DNA of 64,000 nt from Candidatus Peribacteria bacterium (GCA_943356465.1 CALREX010000002.1:139012-203011); one strand, 5' to 3'; positions 36,771 to 46,504 are shown, numbered from the stretch's first letter. The notes: generated by a model from the sequence alone, not told the origin. Program-made: numbers and translations.

Positions 36771-39347
36771 TTACCATGATTTATTTACATCACCCATTTT
36801 TACGCCAACAAAATCTTGACCAGTCATGTCGGCTATTAAATTACTATAGGTTCTGGTTTGTGCAGAAGTTAAATAATTTGTTGCGTCCAATGCAGCACTA
36901 GAAGGATAAAATTTCCATGCTCCTGATGTCAAAACTGAATCAAGTCCAACTATAAACCTACCTATTTTTATTTGATCTGCACTCGTTAGACTTCCACTAT
37001 TGTTTACATCTCCGGCGATTATCTTAAAAATCGTATCAAAAAGTTCAAGTCCAACTATGTGTCTACCTATCTTTATTTGATCCGCACTTGAAAGCCCTGA
37101 GGTATCACTACCCTTACTTACCTTAACAACATAATTGCCTCCATTTGCCACTCCCGTAAATTGATATGCTCCGTTTGCGTCAGTTGTAGTGGTAGCTAAT
37201 TGAGTCCCAACAGCGTCTTCCAAAGTCACAGTAGCACTTGGAATCGCTTTTATTCCATCGTAATACTTTACTGTTCCTGAAATTATATGAGTTGCTGGAG
37301 CTAAGGAATTAAGAGCATTAAAGGCATTAATTCTTTTCCCTGAAACTGTTTTCCCAGACAACGAAGCTACACTATCTCCAGTATTTAGAATTGTGTCTTT
37401 TACTTGAGTATAAGTTAATTCCGGCTTGTATCCCCAAATCAAAGCCGCAAGTCCGGCCACATGTGGAGCCGCCATAGATGTGCCATCCTCATAAGCATAT
37501 TTTTCATCTGAACCATCAGAATATCTGGTAATCTTCATGTCATCAACGAAACAACCATCTCCATTGCCAGTATCTGTATTTCCGTTTGCTACCCATCTAA
37601 ATCTCATTTTAAAGTTGTTTGTCAAATATTCAGTTGGAATACTTAAATTTTCGAAATGATATACCGCAGAACCGGCAGGATCTGTGTCTGAATCCAAATA
37701 TGGTTCATCCCATCGCAAAACTTCAGTAAAAGTACTTCCGCCATTGCTGCTAAATTCCAAACTCATATAATCAGTCCAGCTTGTAGTACTGTATTCGGTA
37801 TCACATCTTGTCCAAAAATCAAGATTTCCACCATTACTTAGGTTGTATGTTGAAGATGTGGTAGTAGAATTTGCCGTTTGAGCATATGGAACATTGACGG
37901 CATCTCCATACAATACATTCCCAATAGTTCCGCCATAATTATAAGTACCCCAGTTTCCAGTTTTAGCCCATCCACTCGGTACACTAGGAGCGGTTACGCC
38001 ATCAAAATTTTCAGACATAACTGGTAAATCAGTTGATGGCACTGTGCTGTAAATATTAGTTCCAGGTGCCCCAACGTCTATGGAAGTAGAGCTAAAATTA
38101 GAAAAATCAGCGAGATTATCATTTTGATCAGTGGCCGCAACTGAAATAATATTAGATGAATCAAAACTTGCAGGATAGAGAGTTTGATTTTGACTTGTGC
38201 ATCCATTAACTGAAAAAGTATTGATATCACCACAGTTTCCGGCAGACACTATAAATAGACCAGTAAATGAATCTATGCCATCCTTTAGTGCCTGATCGTA
38301 ATTTGAGCTACCCCAGCTTGCATTTATAATTTTTGCTCCATTTTGTTTAGCGAAATTAATACCTTTTACAATTTCGGCAGTAGTTAAGGAAGATTTTATC
38401 GCCATTATCTTTATGTTTGGAGCAACCCCCATGATGCCCTTGCCGTTGTTCTTTACTGCTCCTATAGTCCCCGCAATGTGAGTCCCATGAGAAGAAGTAG
38501 TTGGCAATGGAGTTTTATCATTATCTTCATAGTCATATCCATGATTACAGCCATTCATAGTGCTACCATTTTCGTCCTTACAATTTGTCCCATCCCACAT
38601 ATTCGCTATCAAGTCAGGATGGTTATACGCCACACCGCTATCAATAATAGCCAAAATTACAGAAGAATTTGTTCCTTCATTTATTGCCCATGCTTCTGGA
38701 GCATCAATATCTTTATCAGTAGTCCCTGTAATATTTCCATAACTACCATTAATAGTCTGCCCAAGATTATCTAGTCCCCATAAAAGGCTAACGTTAGTGT
38801 CGTTTGCATTGATAGTCGCAGGATAATATTGAAAGTTTGGTTGGGCATATTCTACATTCGGATCTTTTTTTAATTCCGCAACCTTCTCTTCTACGGTTTT
38901 ATCATCTGTGATCCTTAAAATTGAAGTATTTATCTTTTTTAAATCTTCTTCTTTCTGTAAGGACTTTGACTTCATAAAACTCAAGGCTTTACTTTTTCCA
39001 GAGGAGGTTGAAAGGTTTATTTTACTAATTTTATACTTTACTAAAATCTCACCTTCTACATAATCTGCCTGAGTTTGTGGCAATTCACTGCCTATATCAG
39101 ACGTAGAAATTTGTTCTTTTGCTTGAAGATTTGTGTCTTTCGGCAAAGCTGTAGTAGCTGTATCAATAGGTGCCAAATTTTCTTTGACTGATCTCACCTG
39201 CTGTTCATATAGACTTTGCAAAGGTTTGTCGGTATCAGAAACCAAATTTCCCGCATATGCCTGCGATCCTATTGCAGAAAAAACATACACAAATAAAAGA
39301 AAAGACATTCTTAACTTTAAGAACTTTTTTTGCCACAGTTTAAACAT
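36771..39347 (-). CDS. Secreted subtilisin-like protease (S8) with carboxypeptidase-regulatory-like and C-terminal dockerin domains
   Basis: 858 aa; IIDSGVAYNHPDL, SSHGTHIAGTIG, GTSMAAPHVAGLAAL; ISGTVKYYDG..TVTLEDAVG; dockerin-like AGDVNNSGSLTSADQIKIGRFIVGL preceded by a degenerate copy SGLSSADQIKIGRHIVGL. Confidence 0.88.
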   Translation of the reverse strand: MFKLWQKKFLKLRMSFLLFVYVFSAIGSQAYAGNLVSDTDKPLQSLYEQQVRSVKENLAPIDTATTALPKDTNLQAKEQISTSDIGSELPQTQADYVEGEILVKYKISKINLSTSSGKSKALSFMKSKSLQKEEDLKKINTSILRITDDKTVEEKVAELKKDPNVEYAQPNFQYYPATINANDTNVSLLWGLDNLGQTINGSYGNITGTTDKDIDAPEAWAINEGTNSSVILAIIDSGVAYNHPDLIANMWDGTNCKDENGSTMNGCNHGYDYEDNDKTPLPTTSSHGTHIAGTIGAVKNNGKGIMGVAPNIKIMAIKSSLTTAEIVKGINFAKQNGAKIINASWGSSNYDQALKDGIDSFTGLFIVSAGNCGDINTFSVNGCTSQNQTLYPASFDSSNIISVAATDQNDNLADFSNFSSTSIDVGAPGTNIYSTVPSTDLPVMSENFDGVTAPSVPSGWAKTGNWGTYNYGGTIGNVLYGDAVNVPYAQTANSTTTSSTYNLSNGGNLDFWTRCDTEYSTTSWTDYMSLEFSSNGGSTFTEVLRWDEPYLDSDTDPAGSAVYHFENLSIPTEYLTNNFKMRFRWVANGNTDTGNGDGCFVDDMKITRYSDGSDEKYAYEDGTSMAAPHVAGLAALIWGYKPELTYTQVKDTILNTGDSVASLSGKTVSGKRINAFNALNSLAPATHIISGTVKYYDGIKAIPSATVTLEDAVGTQLATTTTDANGAYQFTGVANGGNYVVKVSKGSDTSGLSSADQIKIGRHIVGLELFDTIFKIIAGDVNNSGSLTSADQIKIGRFIVGLDSVLTSGAWKFYPSSAALDATNYLTSAQTRTYSNLIADMTGQDFVGVKMGDVNKSW

Positions 39348-39431
39348 TGTTATTTAGTTATGATGCTGTTGACCAAGAGAGAACTGTACCACTTTTTTCG
39401 AAAAATGCAAGCCTGTTTTTTTCTTCAACTA

Positions 39432-39866
39432 TTACAGCCATTGTGCCACACCTCCGTGATGAGAACAAGTTCCACTTCTATGTTTGCTAAAACTATAGGT
39501 GCCGTCTCTGCATAAAGCGCTGGCTCCAGATGGAACAGAGCTTGAATATGCCGGAGAATGAACCTGATTACCATCTACATTTGTATAATAATTGTCGTTA
39601 GATAAAGAATTTGTCTTTGCGCTAGAGCTTGTCGATTCATAAATATTTACTTTCTGAGAAGAATTTGATGTCTGAGAACTAACCTCTGGCTTTATGTCTG
39701 CCTGTTTATTAATAATGGCAGATGGCGCATCTTTAGATTTCTCAACAGTCGTTTGATTGTATTGTAAAAGAGAGGCCTTGGAATCAGAGCTTAAAGAGCC
39801 AAGATTGCTAGTACATCCAACAAGGAACAAACACGAAGCTAATATAAACGAAAGTAATTTTTTCAT
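39432..39866 (-). CDS. Lipoprotein with DUF3761-like C-terminal domain
   Basis: Lipobox FLVGC; C-terminus ALCRDGTYSFSKHRSGTCSHHGGVAQWL; 144 aa. Confidence 0.75.
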   Translation of the reverse strand: MKKLLSFILASCLFLVGCTSNLGSLSSDSKASLLQYNQTTVEKSKDAPSAIINKQADIKPEVSSQTSNSSQKVNIYESTSSSAKTNSLSNDNYYTNVDGNQVHSPAYSSSVPSGASALCRDGTYSFSKHRSGTCSHHGGVAQWL

Positions 39867-40100
39867 TCCAATACAAGTTTATTTATAGTCCTTTTAGTTG
39901 ATTGTAATGGCAATTTTGCTTTTAGGCTAGGCATATTCCAAAATTTTGAAAAATGCCGAACAGCCGTTTCGTAATTATATGTGAGTCCAAAGGGGGCATC
40001 GACTACCGGCGCCGAGCACCTCACCTATAAAATAGCGTATAGCTTTATCCTATACATTACCGTAATGTAACTGTAGTAGTATTGTTCGAACATCGTCTAT

Positions 40101-40119
40101 TAACTCACCCCAGAAAAAA
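40101..40119. repeat. Additional partial copy of the tRNA-His 3' end
   Basis: taactcaccccagaaaaaa shared with 40203-40221 and (first 15 nt) with tRNA-His 24607-24621. Confidence 0.7.
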
Positions 40120-40172
40120 GCTGGCGAGTCCGCAGGGTTCGACAGGTTTTTTGTTGGAGTGATATGAGATTC

Positions 40173-40217
40173 GAAGTTTATGCCCCGGAGGGGTAAATCC
40201 CATAACTCACCCCAGAA
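40173..40217. repeat. attR-like tRNA-His 3'-end copy preceded by the GAAGTTTATRCCCCGRAGGGGTAAATCC linker
   Basis: 22-nt identity with 24600-24621 (40196-40217); linker 40173-40200 shared with 46520-46547 (26/28). Confidence 0.85.
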
Positions 40218-40254
40218 AAAATATTTCCTTTTAGAGTTAAAATAATTTTTTAAA

Positions 40255-42753
40255 TTATTTTTTTGCAAGAAGTCCTTCAATGTACTGTGCCAATTCTTTC
40301 TGATTATTTCGGAATGTCTCTGTTTTTTTGTTGTGAATTACGAATTGTATTTCTTTTTCACCAGGTTTTGTAATAGAGTCATCCAATCGTGCCGTAATTG
40401 TCTGGTTGATGTTATTTATAGTTAACATGAAAGACGGTTCTGACGTTGTCATCACAGCTCCCCATACTATCTTAGGATCCAATTTGTCATATATTTCCTT
40501 TAGTTGTTTCGCTGCTGTCGCTATGTCTTTTGGTCTTTCTGTAGACATACCGTCTGATAATGATTTTGCTGTTTCTGGAGCTTTGGCTGGGATATTTGGA
40601 GCTACAGTTGGAGTTTTAGCAGGAGCAGCAGCTTTTACCGGCGCCTGTGCCGGTGCCGCAACTTTAGTTGCTGATTCCGGTAATCCAGCTGCAGGAGCTT
40701 GTGCTGGAGTTTTATCTTGAGCTTTTGGCATTTGTCCTCCTTTTTCTATTGGAGGTAACTCTTGTTGAGGGTCTTCCATATCCTGAAATTCTTTTTCTAT
40801 GGCTTTTAAATCTGAGGCGAATTTCCTTGGATTTTTGAAATCGACTGCCATGGTTCTATCTTTCATTGTTGTCCCCGCTTTATTTACAATACGTGCCCAT
40901 AATCGAACCCTTCCTTCTTCTATAACAGGCACTAAATACACATCCCTACCGTTAACTGTAACTTTATAATCATATGTAATCGTTATTCTTTTCGGAGCTT
41001 CAAGAGTGTATTTACTTTGAAATTCTTTTCCAACTTTTATCCTTTCGAGGATAAAATCATTTTTATTTGCATCTAGGAAAGCGTCAAAATCTTTGTACCA
41101 TTTTTCTTTGTTTGCTTCTTTTGCGGCTTGTAGTGCAGCTTCCCTTTCTTTGATTGCCTCTGACTCCCTGGCATCTATTTCTTTTTTGAAAGATTCCGCT
41201 CTTTTTGCCAATTCTATTTTGGTTTCCGTTACTGCCTCTTTTGGGTTTAAGAATTCCCCTTTTCGCTGAGGTAAAGTAATTTTTCCGTTAATCAATACTA
41301 TGCGTAAAAATTTTTTATTCGCTCCTTTGTATTCTCCGTGAATATCAATAAATTTAGTATTTGCGAATTTATCCCTTCCGGCCTTTTTTGTCATTTTTAC
41401 TCCTGTTGATTTTTCCAGATCAGTCAAAACTTGAGACATTTCATCGCTGAATTGGTCTAGTATATCTTTTGGAGCTTCAGCTTTTTCGATCGGTTTTTCT
41501 TCTCCTGCACCTTGTTTGTCATCTGGCTTTGCATCCTTCACTTCACCATCTTGTAGCGCTCTTGTATCAAGCCTTGAAAAACGATGTTTTGGAGCTCTTC
41601 CTTTTCCTACCTGCAAATCATAAAGTACTTTTGAGCCTCCACCGTTTAATTGTACCTCTTTATTTGAACGCTCAAGGGCAAGCAACATATTGAAAACTCC
41701 ATATGATCCGTAAATCATGTCTTTTCCAAAACGTTTATCAAGATCTCTTTTGAAATTTTCTGCATCAAAAGTTGCATTCGCCTCTTTCATTCCTCCTTTT
41801 GCATTAAGTCTTACCAATGCATCAATGACTCCAAATACTTTATCACTTTCGGTTACCGCTGTTGGAAATTCATTGTAAAGACGCCCACTGACATACAGAT
41901 CGCTAAATTGTATTGCCAATCTTTGCCATCTTGTTCTCCATTCACTTTCTGTCCTTGCTTTTTCTGCATCCCAAGTGGCTATACTTACACCACCTATTGC
42001 TCTGTATTTTAAGGTTTTATTTAATGTCGCAGCTGTTTTCGCGAATTCTGCCGCCATTTCTGCACTTCCAAGTGCATACTCGGCTTTATGTACTGTCTTA
42101 TCATATCCTTTGACTTGCTCCTGAAGTGTAACACGACGTCTTACGGCACCTGATGTTGCCGCATTTTTCTTAAGTGCTTTCAATCTTACTGTCCTATCTT
42201 GTGTTTCCCAAATTGTAAGTGCTCTTAGGACAATATTTTTTATCTCAAATTTTGGAAAAAGATGATTATCAATCGCATCTTTTAGGCTTATATCACGCAA
42301 TGCTATTTTTTCTTTATTAAACAGTACTTGTGCGACCGCGTCCGAGTTTTTTTGCTCTTCAGGTGTTAACGCATTTTTACCGGTTTTTTTATCAACAAAA
42401 GATCTCCTGTCATAATCTTCAGCGTATCTTTTCCAGTATTCTTCAGGATTTGATTGATATTCCTTTACGATGTTTTTTTTTGCTTTGTCAAAAATATCTC
42501 TGCCGAAATCATCTCCACCCAATCCTTCTAAATATATATCTATTTTATCTTTTGTAACTTTTTCACCACTTGCATCCACTTTTCCGAACATTTCACCTTT
42601 AATGAGTGTATATCCTTTCCCTGACATGAGTTCATCTGAAACCAACTGCATGAACTCTTTGCTGTCGTATTTGGAGTTTTTCATCTCTCTTTCAATCGCT
42701 TTATCTATATAACTATGATCTTCAGCGCCTTTTTCAAATGATGGATTTGCCAT
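40255..42753 (-). CDS. Large uncharacterised charged protein with Ala/Pro-rich linker (832 aa)
   Basis: MANPSFEKGAEDHSYIDKAIEREMKNSKYD...; start corrected from the track (43017) to ATG 42753. Confidence 0.75.
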   Translation of the reverse strand: MANPSFEKGAEDHSYIDKAIEREMKNSKYDSKEFMQLVSDELMSGKGYTLIKGEMFGKVDASGEKVTKDKIDIYLEGLGGDDFGRDIFDKAKKNIVKEYQSNPEEYWKRYAEDYDRRSFVDKKTGKNALTPEEQKNSDAVAQVLFNKEKIALRDISLKDAIDNHLFPKFEIKNIVLRALTIWETQDRTVRLKALKKNAATSGAVRRRVTLQEQVKGYDKTVHKAEYALGSAEMAAEFAKTAATLNKTLKYRAIGGVSIATWDAEKARTESEWRTRWQRLAIQFSDLYVSGRLYNEFPTAVTESDKVFGVIDALVRLNAKGGMKEANATFDAENFKRDLDKRFGKDMIYGSYGVFNMLLALERSNKEVQLNGGGSKVLYDLQVGKGRAPKHRFSRLDTRALQDGEVKDAKPDDKQGAGEEKPIEKAEAPKDILDQFSDEMSQVLTDLEKSTGVKMTKKAGRDKFANTKFIDIHGEYKGANKKFLRIVLINGKITLPQRKGEFLNPKEAVTETKIELAKRAESFKKEIDARESEAIKEREAALQAAKEANKEKWYKDFDAFLDANKNDFILERIKVGKEFQSKYTLEAPKRITITYDYKVTVNGRDVYLVPVIEEGRVRLWARIVNKAGTTMKDRTMAVDFKNPRKFASDLKAIEKEFQDMEDPQQELPPIEKGGQMPKAQDKTPAQAPAAGLPESATKVAAPAQAPVKAAAPAKTPTVAPNIPAKAPETAKSLSDGMSTERPKDIATAAKQLKEIYDKLDPKIVWGAVMTTSEPSFMLTINNINQTITARLDDSITKPGEKEIQFVIHNKKTETFRNNQKELAQYIEGLLAKK

Positions 42754-42852
42754 ATTTTTTGTTTTTATTTTTATTTCTTTAGCTATATTGTAGCATTTTT
42801 TATCTCTTTTTGCAAGGGTCTTAAAGTGTATTTTTATGTAGAATTGATTAAA

Positions 42853-43098
42853 ATGTTTTTTGACATTAATAAATCTTTTATGGAGAATAAATTGTTGATT
42901 GATTTGGGTGTTAAATATGGCCTTGATTCGGCTAAGATTTCTAAAGTTGCCACTATTATATATCAGGCTGGAGTTGAGGATTTTGACGAGCCTGAGGCAA
43001 GAGCGATCGCAGAACATTTATGCGAAAGCGGACTTATAGACAAACCTGCCGAGGAAATACTACAGGAACTGAAACTGAAAGGACTTGCGAGAGACTAA
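42853..43098 (+). CDS. Small uncharacterised helical protein
   Basis: MFFDINKSFMENKLLIDLGVKYGLDSAKISKVATIIYQAGVEDFDEPEARAIAEHLCESGLIDKP; start ambiguous. Confidence 0.55.
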   Translation: MFFDINKSFMENKLLIDLGVKYGLDSAKISKVATIIYQAGVEDFDEPEARAIAEHLCESGLIDKPAEEILQELKLKGLARD

Positions 43099-43790
43099 GA
43101 TTTTTTATCTTCGATAAATGCTCGTGAATTTAAAGCTTCTTCTGTTTTCGTGAAGATACCTTTTAATATAAACTCTGAAAATTCCTGCAAACGATCAAAA
43201 TCGTTCTCGATTTTCATTCTTTCAAAATAGTCACGCAAGACGAAGGCGCAAAGTTGGATAAGAATTTTTTTGATAGTTTTTTGTGGAATTTTTTGCTCTT
43301 CTGTATCCTCTTGTTTTATTTCTTCAACATCATAGCCGTATTTTATCAATTTTTGTGGATATTCTTCGGCCTGAGACATCATACCTTTCATCCAGGCATC
43401 TATCGCTATTTTGGCTTTTAGAGGCATTGATGCGTCTTCTTCTCCAAAAAAAGTAAGTGCGCGTAAATTAGATTCTTGTTTCATAAAATCTCCGACAAAT
43501 GGCTTAAGCTCATCATTTTCAAGCATTATCATCGCCAAAATAAATCCGGCAGGAAGGTTTTGTTCTAGTGCGCGGCTTATTAATAAGGTAAGTTCTTTCT
43601 TTTGGCTGTCTTTTACAAAAGCTAAAAGTATCTTTAGCAAATCATCTTCTTTTTGTTTCTGTTTTTTTTCCTCTTTTTTTATAGCAGCAATTTGAGCCCA
43701 TGCCTCCTGCATGCGCTCCTTGAATGCTTCAAAAGCCGCTTCTGACATCGGCTCTCCTCCTTCGAGTCCAAAAAAATTTTCTAAAGCCAT
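43095..43790 (-). CDS. Uncharacterised protein
   Basis: 231 aa intact ORF, MALENFFGLEGGEPMSEAAFEAFKERMQEAWAQ. Confidence 0.65.
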   Translation of the reverse strand: MALENFFGLEGGEPMSEAAFEAFKERMQEAWAQIAAIKKEEKKQKQKEDDLLKILLAFVKDSQKKELTLLISRALEQNLPAGFILAMIMLENDELKPFVGDFMKQESNLRALTFFGEEDASMPLKAKIAIDAWMKGMMSQAEEYPQKLIKYGYDVEEIKQEDTEEQKIPQKTIKKILIQLCAFVLRDYFERMKIENDFDRLQEFSEFILKGIFTKTEEALNSRAFIEDKKS

Positions 43791-43808
43791 TTGTTTTTTA
43801 GCTGAAAA

Positions 43809-44081
43809 CTATCGTATGTTTACAAACTTATCTTTGTAAATTCTTCCGTCGAATTTTTTCAAAGCTTTTTCAGTGAAGTGAACTTGTCCGGAAATCAAAG
43901 CGAAAATTGTATGGTCTTTACCCATATCTGCGCCTTTTCCAGGAAAGTATTTTGTACCTCTTTGGCGTACAATTATTGATCCGGCTTTTACTACTTCTCC
44001 TCCGAATGCTTTTACCCCCAAACGTTGGGCTTGCGAGTCTCGGCCGTTCTTGGTGGAACCGGCTGCTTTTTTATGTGACAT
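43809..44081 (-). CDS. rpmA: 50S ribosomal protein L27
   Basis: [50 protein letters not shown]. Confidence 0.98.
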   Translation of the reverse strand: MSHKKAAGSTKNGRDSQAQRLGVKAFGGEVVKAGSIIVRQRGTKYFPGKGADMGKDHTIFALISGQVHFTEKALKKFDGRIYKDKFVNIR

Positions 44082-44269
44082 ATCTTTTTCTTAAATTGCG
44101 GGGTGATTTTAAATGTTTTTTTATAAGAATGCAAGCTAAATTATGCAAACTGTAAAGCATTTAAAGCAAAGTGAAAAATATTTTCTTCCCTTTGCCTACA
44201 ACATCATTGTATTTTTGTATAATTTGTGATAGAATATCTGGATAAATAGACACAAAAACACAAATACAA

Positions 44270-45658
44270 ATGAGATCGGGATTTAAGAAAATCGTAATTT
44301 TGGCTACGCTATCAGCTATTTTGCTTTCAAATAGTGCTTTTGCCGATAACAAGGACGATTTTTTGTCCAAGCTTAAAAATAGATATAATTCTGAAAAAAC
44401 AGACTATTATCAACTTTTAAATAGCATTTCCGATCAAAGAAACAAGCTAAAAGCTCTCACAGAAGAGAAAATGACGCTTAGCGAGCAGCTTGATAATATA
44501 GATAAACAAACTTTTATCACTCAAAATAAACTTGTTGAAACGGTAAATTCCGTAAGCGAGACAAAGAATGCCATCGCACAAATCCTATCCCAGATAGATG
44601 TAAAAAAAGTCGCTATGGATGGTCAAAAAGACCTTCTGAAGGATTATATAAAAATTATGTATCAGGAAGAAAATTCGTATTTTTCTGTTGATAAAAACGG
44701 CAAAGTTGACAGTCTAAAATTGCTTTTATCCGATGGAAGTGTCGGAAACAAAGTCAGACAGCTTAATTATTTGAATCTTTTGAGCGAGGCCGGGGCGCAA
44801 ATGGTAGACAAACTTGTCTCTCTTGGTGAAGAATTAAAAATTCAAGAATCTGATCTTGAGATCAAACATACGGAACTTTCTGACTTACAAGAAACTCTGT
44901 CAAACGACAAAAAGCAACTTGAATATGAAAAAGTTGCAAAAGAAAATTTGATGAAACTTACTCTCGGGCAAGAAAAATTATATTCAAAATTGCTTAAAGA
45001 AAGTGAAAAAGAAGAATATACGATGGTCCAGGATGTAAAAGATTTGAGTAATGCTGTATCTGTTGTTCAACAAAAAATGACAGAGGATGGAGCAAATTTT
45101 GATCCTAAGGAATACATGGGACTTTTGGATGACAGGACTCGTTCTTTGTATGATTTTATGGCGACAGCTCCTACTCTAAATCCTGAGGGACTTTCATGGC
45201 CTGTGCTTCCTGAAAAAGGTATTAGTGCATATTTCCATGACTCAGCTTATGTCGGCACTTTCGGTGTTGCGCATCAAGCTATAGATATTCCTACATATCA
45301 AGCCTCACCTATTCATGCACCTGCTGATGGTGTTGTATTTAAAACAAAGGATAATGGCTACGGATACAGCTATATCATTGTCGCTCATGCAAATGGGTAT
45401 AGCACAGTTTATGGACACGTAAGTGATATCTTGGTGCAGGAAGGCGACCAGGTCGTCCAGGGGCAAGTAATAGGCCTTACAGGAGGTATGCCTGGAACAA
45501 AAGGTGCGGGGTATATGACTACAGGTCCGCATTTGCATTTTGAATTACATAAAGATGGAACTCCTATAGATCCTTTGGACTATCTTCCTTTGAGTGCATT
45601 CCCTACGGAATATCTAAAACTTCTTCCGGAAAGATATTTGAAAAGACTTGCACTTTGA
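44270..45658 (+). CDS. Coiled-coil M23 family metallopeptidase (EnvC/NlpD-like)
   Basis: Signal peptide, long coiled coil, M23 core HQAIDIPTYQASPIHAPADGVV, GHVSDILVQEGDQV, TGPHLHFELHKDG. Confidence 0.9.
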   Translation: MRSGFKKIVILATLSAILLSNSAFADNKDDFLSKLKNRYNSEKTDYYQLLNSISDQRNKLKALTEEKMTLSEQLDNIDKQTFITQNKLVETVNSVSETKNAIAQILSQIDVKKVAMDGQKDLLKDYIKIMYQEENSYFSVDKNGKVDSLKLLLSDGSVGNKVRQLNYLNLLSEAGAQMVDKLVSLGEELKIQESDLEIKHTELSDLQETLSNDKKQLEYEKVAKENLMKLTLGQEKLYSKLLKESEKEEYTMVQDVKDLSNAVSVVQQKMTEDGANFDPKEYMGLLDDRTRSLYDFMATAPTLNPEGLSWPVLPEKGISAYFHDSAYVGTFGVAHQAIDIPTYQASPIHAPADGVVFKTKDNGYGYSYIIVAHANGYSTVYGHVSDILVQEGDQVVQGQVIGLTGGMPGTKGAGYMTTGPHLHFELHKDGTPIDPLDYLPLSAFPTEYLKLLPERYLKRLAL

Positions 45659-45673
45659 GATATACTTTGAGGC

Positions 45674-46315
45674 GTGAAAAATAATATTTCAGAGATTATA
45701 AAAATCCTTGAGAAGACTTATCCTGATGCTAAAGTTGAGCTTAATTTTGGCAGTGTATTTCAATTGCTTGTGGCTGTTATTTTATCAGCACAGTGTACAG
45801 ATGTAAGAGTAAATAAAGTAACTCCTGCGCTTTTCGAGAAATTGCCTGACGCCAAGGCATTTGCTTCTGCCACTCTTGATGAAATCGAAAAATATATTTA
45901 TTCCACAGGTTTTTATAGAGCTAAAGCACGAAATATAAAAGCTGCCTCAGAAAAAATTCTCAAAAATTTTGGTGGAAAAGTTCCTGACAACATGGATGAT
46001 TTGTTGACTTTGCCTGGGGTCGCAAGAAAGACTGCAAATGTAGTACTTTCCAGCGGATTTGGTAAAGACGTAGGAATTGTAGTCGACACTCACATGGCTA
46101 GAGTAACTGGAAAACTTGGACTTGTTCCAAAGAAAATGGCATTACAAAAAAATGCTGTAAAAATAGAACAGGAACTCATGAAAATTGTTCCAAAATCAAA
46201 ATGGGGAAAATTTTCTCATATGATTGTATGGCATGGAAGACGAATTTGTTTCGCCAGAAAACCAAACTGCAAAGGATGTCCGCTAAACAAAATTTGTCCA
46301 AGTAGTGAAGTTTAA
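45674..46315 (+). CDS. nth: Endonuclease III
   Basis: ILSAQCTDVRVNKVTP, HhH LPGVARKTANVVL, DTHMARVTGKLGL, C-x6-C-x2-C-x5-C FeS motif CFARKPNCKGCPLNKIC; GTG start. Confidence 0.96.
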   Translation: MKNNISEIIKILEKTYPDAKVELNFGSVFQLLVAVILSAQCTDVRVNKVTPALFEKLPDAKAFASATLDEIEKYIYSTGFYRAKARNIKAASEKILKNFGGKVPDNMDDLLTLPGVARKTANVVLSSGFGKDVGIVVDTHMARVTGKLGLVPKKMALQKNAVKIEQELMKIVPKSKWGKFSHMIVWHGRRICFARKPNCKGCPLNKICPSSEV

Positions 46316-46383
46316 ATTTGACTTTGGTGGAGTTGATTGATAGATTTCTTTGCGTTATTTAACAATAGGGAAAAGCTACTTAT

Positions 46384-46458
46384 TGGGGCGTGGCCAAGTG
46401 GTAAGGCAGCGGGTTTTGGTCCCGCCATTCGTGGGTTCGAATCCTACCGCCCCAACCA
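46384..46458 (+). tRNA. tRNA-Gln (anticodon TTG), CCA encoded
   Basis: Acceptor tggggcg/cgcccca, anticodon arm gcggg-ttTTGgt-cccgc, T-arm gtggg-ttcgaat-cctac, A + CCA. Confidence 0.95.
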
Positions 46459-46497
46459 TTTCAAGATAGCTCTACCGAAGGTAGAGGTGGCTTGAAA
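46459..46497 (+). repeat. Composite hairpin with GAA loop immediately downstream of tRNA-Gln
   Basis: tttcaag...cttgaaa outer stem, ctctacc-gaa-ggtagag inner stem; no T-tract. Confidence 0.75.
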
Positions 46498-46504
46498 TTT
46501 ATTT

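Larger units (their letters stand above)
24600..40217. mobile_element. tRNA-His-integrated genomic island with serine recombinase and Prim-Pol
   Basis: 22-bp direct repeats of the tRNA 3' end at both ends, recombinase at the tRNA-proximal end, all confident internal genes on the minus strand. Confidence 0.8.

Noticed and set aside
24600-40217. Island as a complete prophage
   Set aside because: No capsid, terminase, portal or tail genes recognised; only recombinase, primase and surface cargo.
40050-40280. 76-aa ORF containing WGELWD twice
   Set aside because: It only reads through antisense copies of the tRNA-His tail and linker; not a real gene.
42754-43017. N-terminal extension of the 40255 ORF
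   Set aside because: Sequence before MANPSFEK looks non-coding, overlaps the divergent small gene and the A-rich leader; ATG 42753 preferred.
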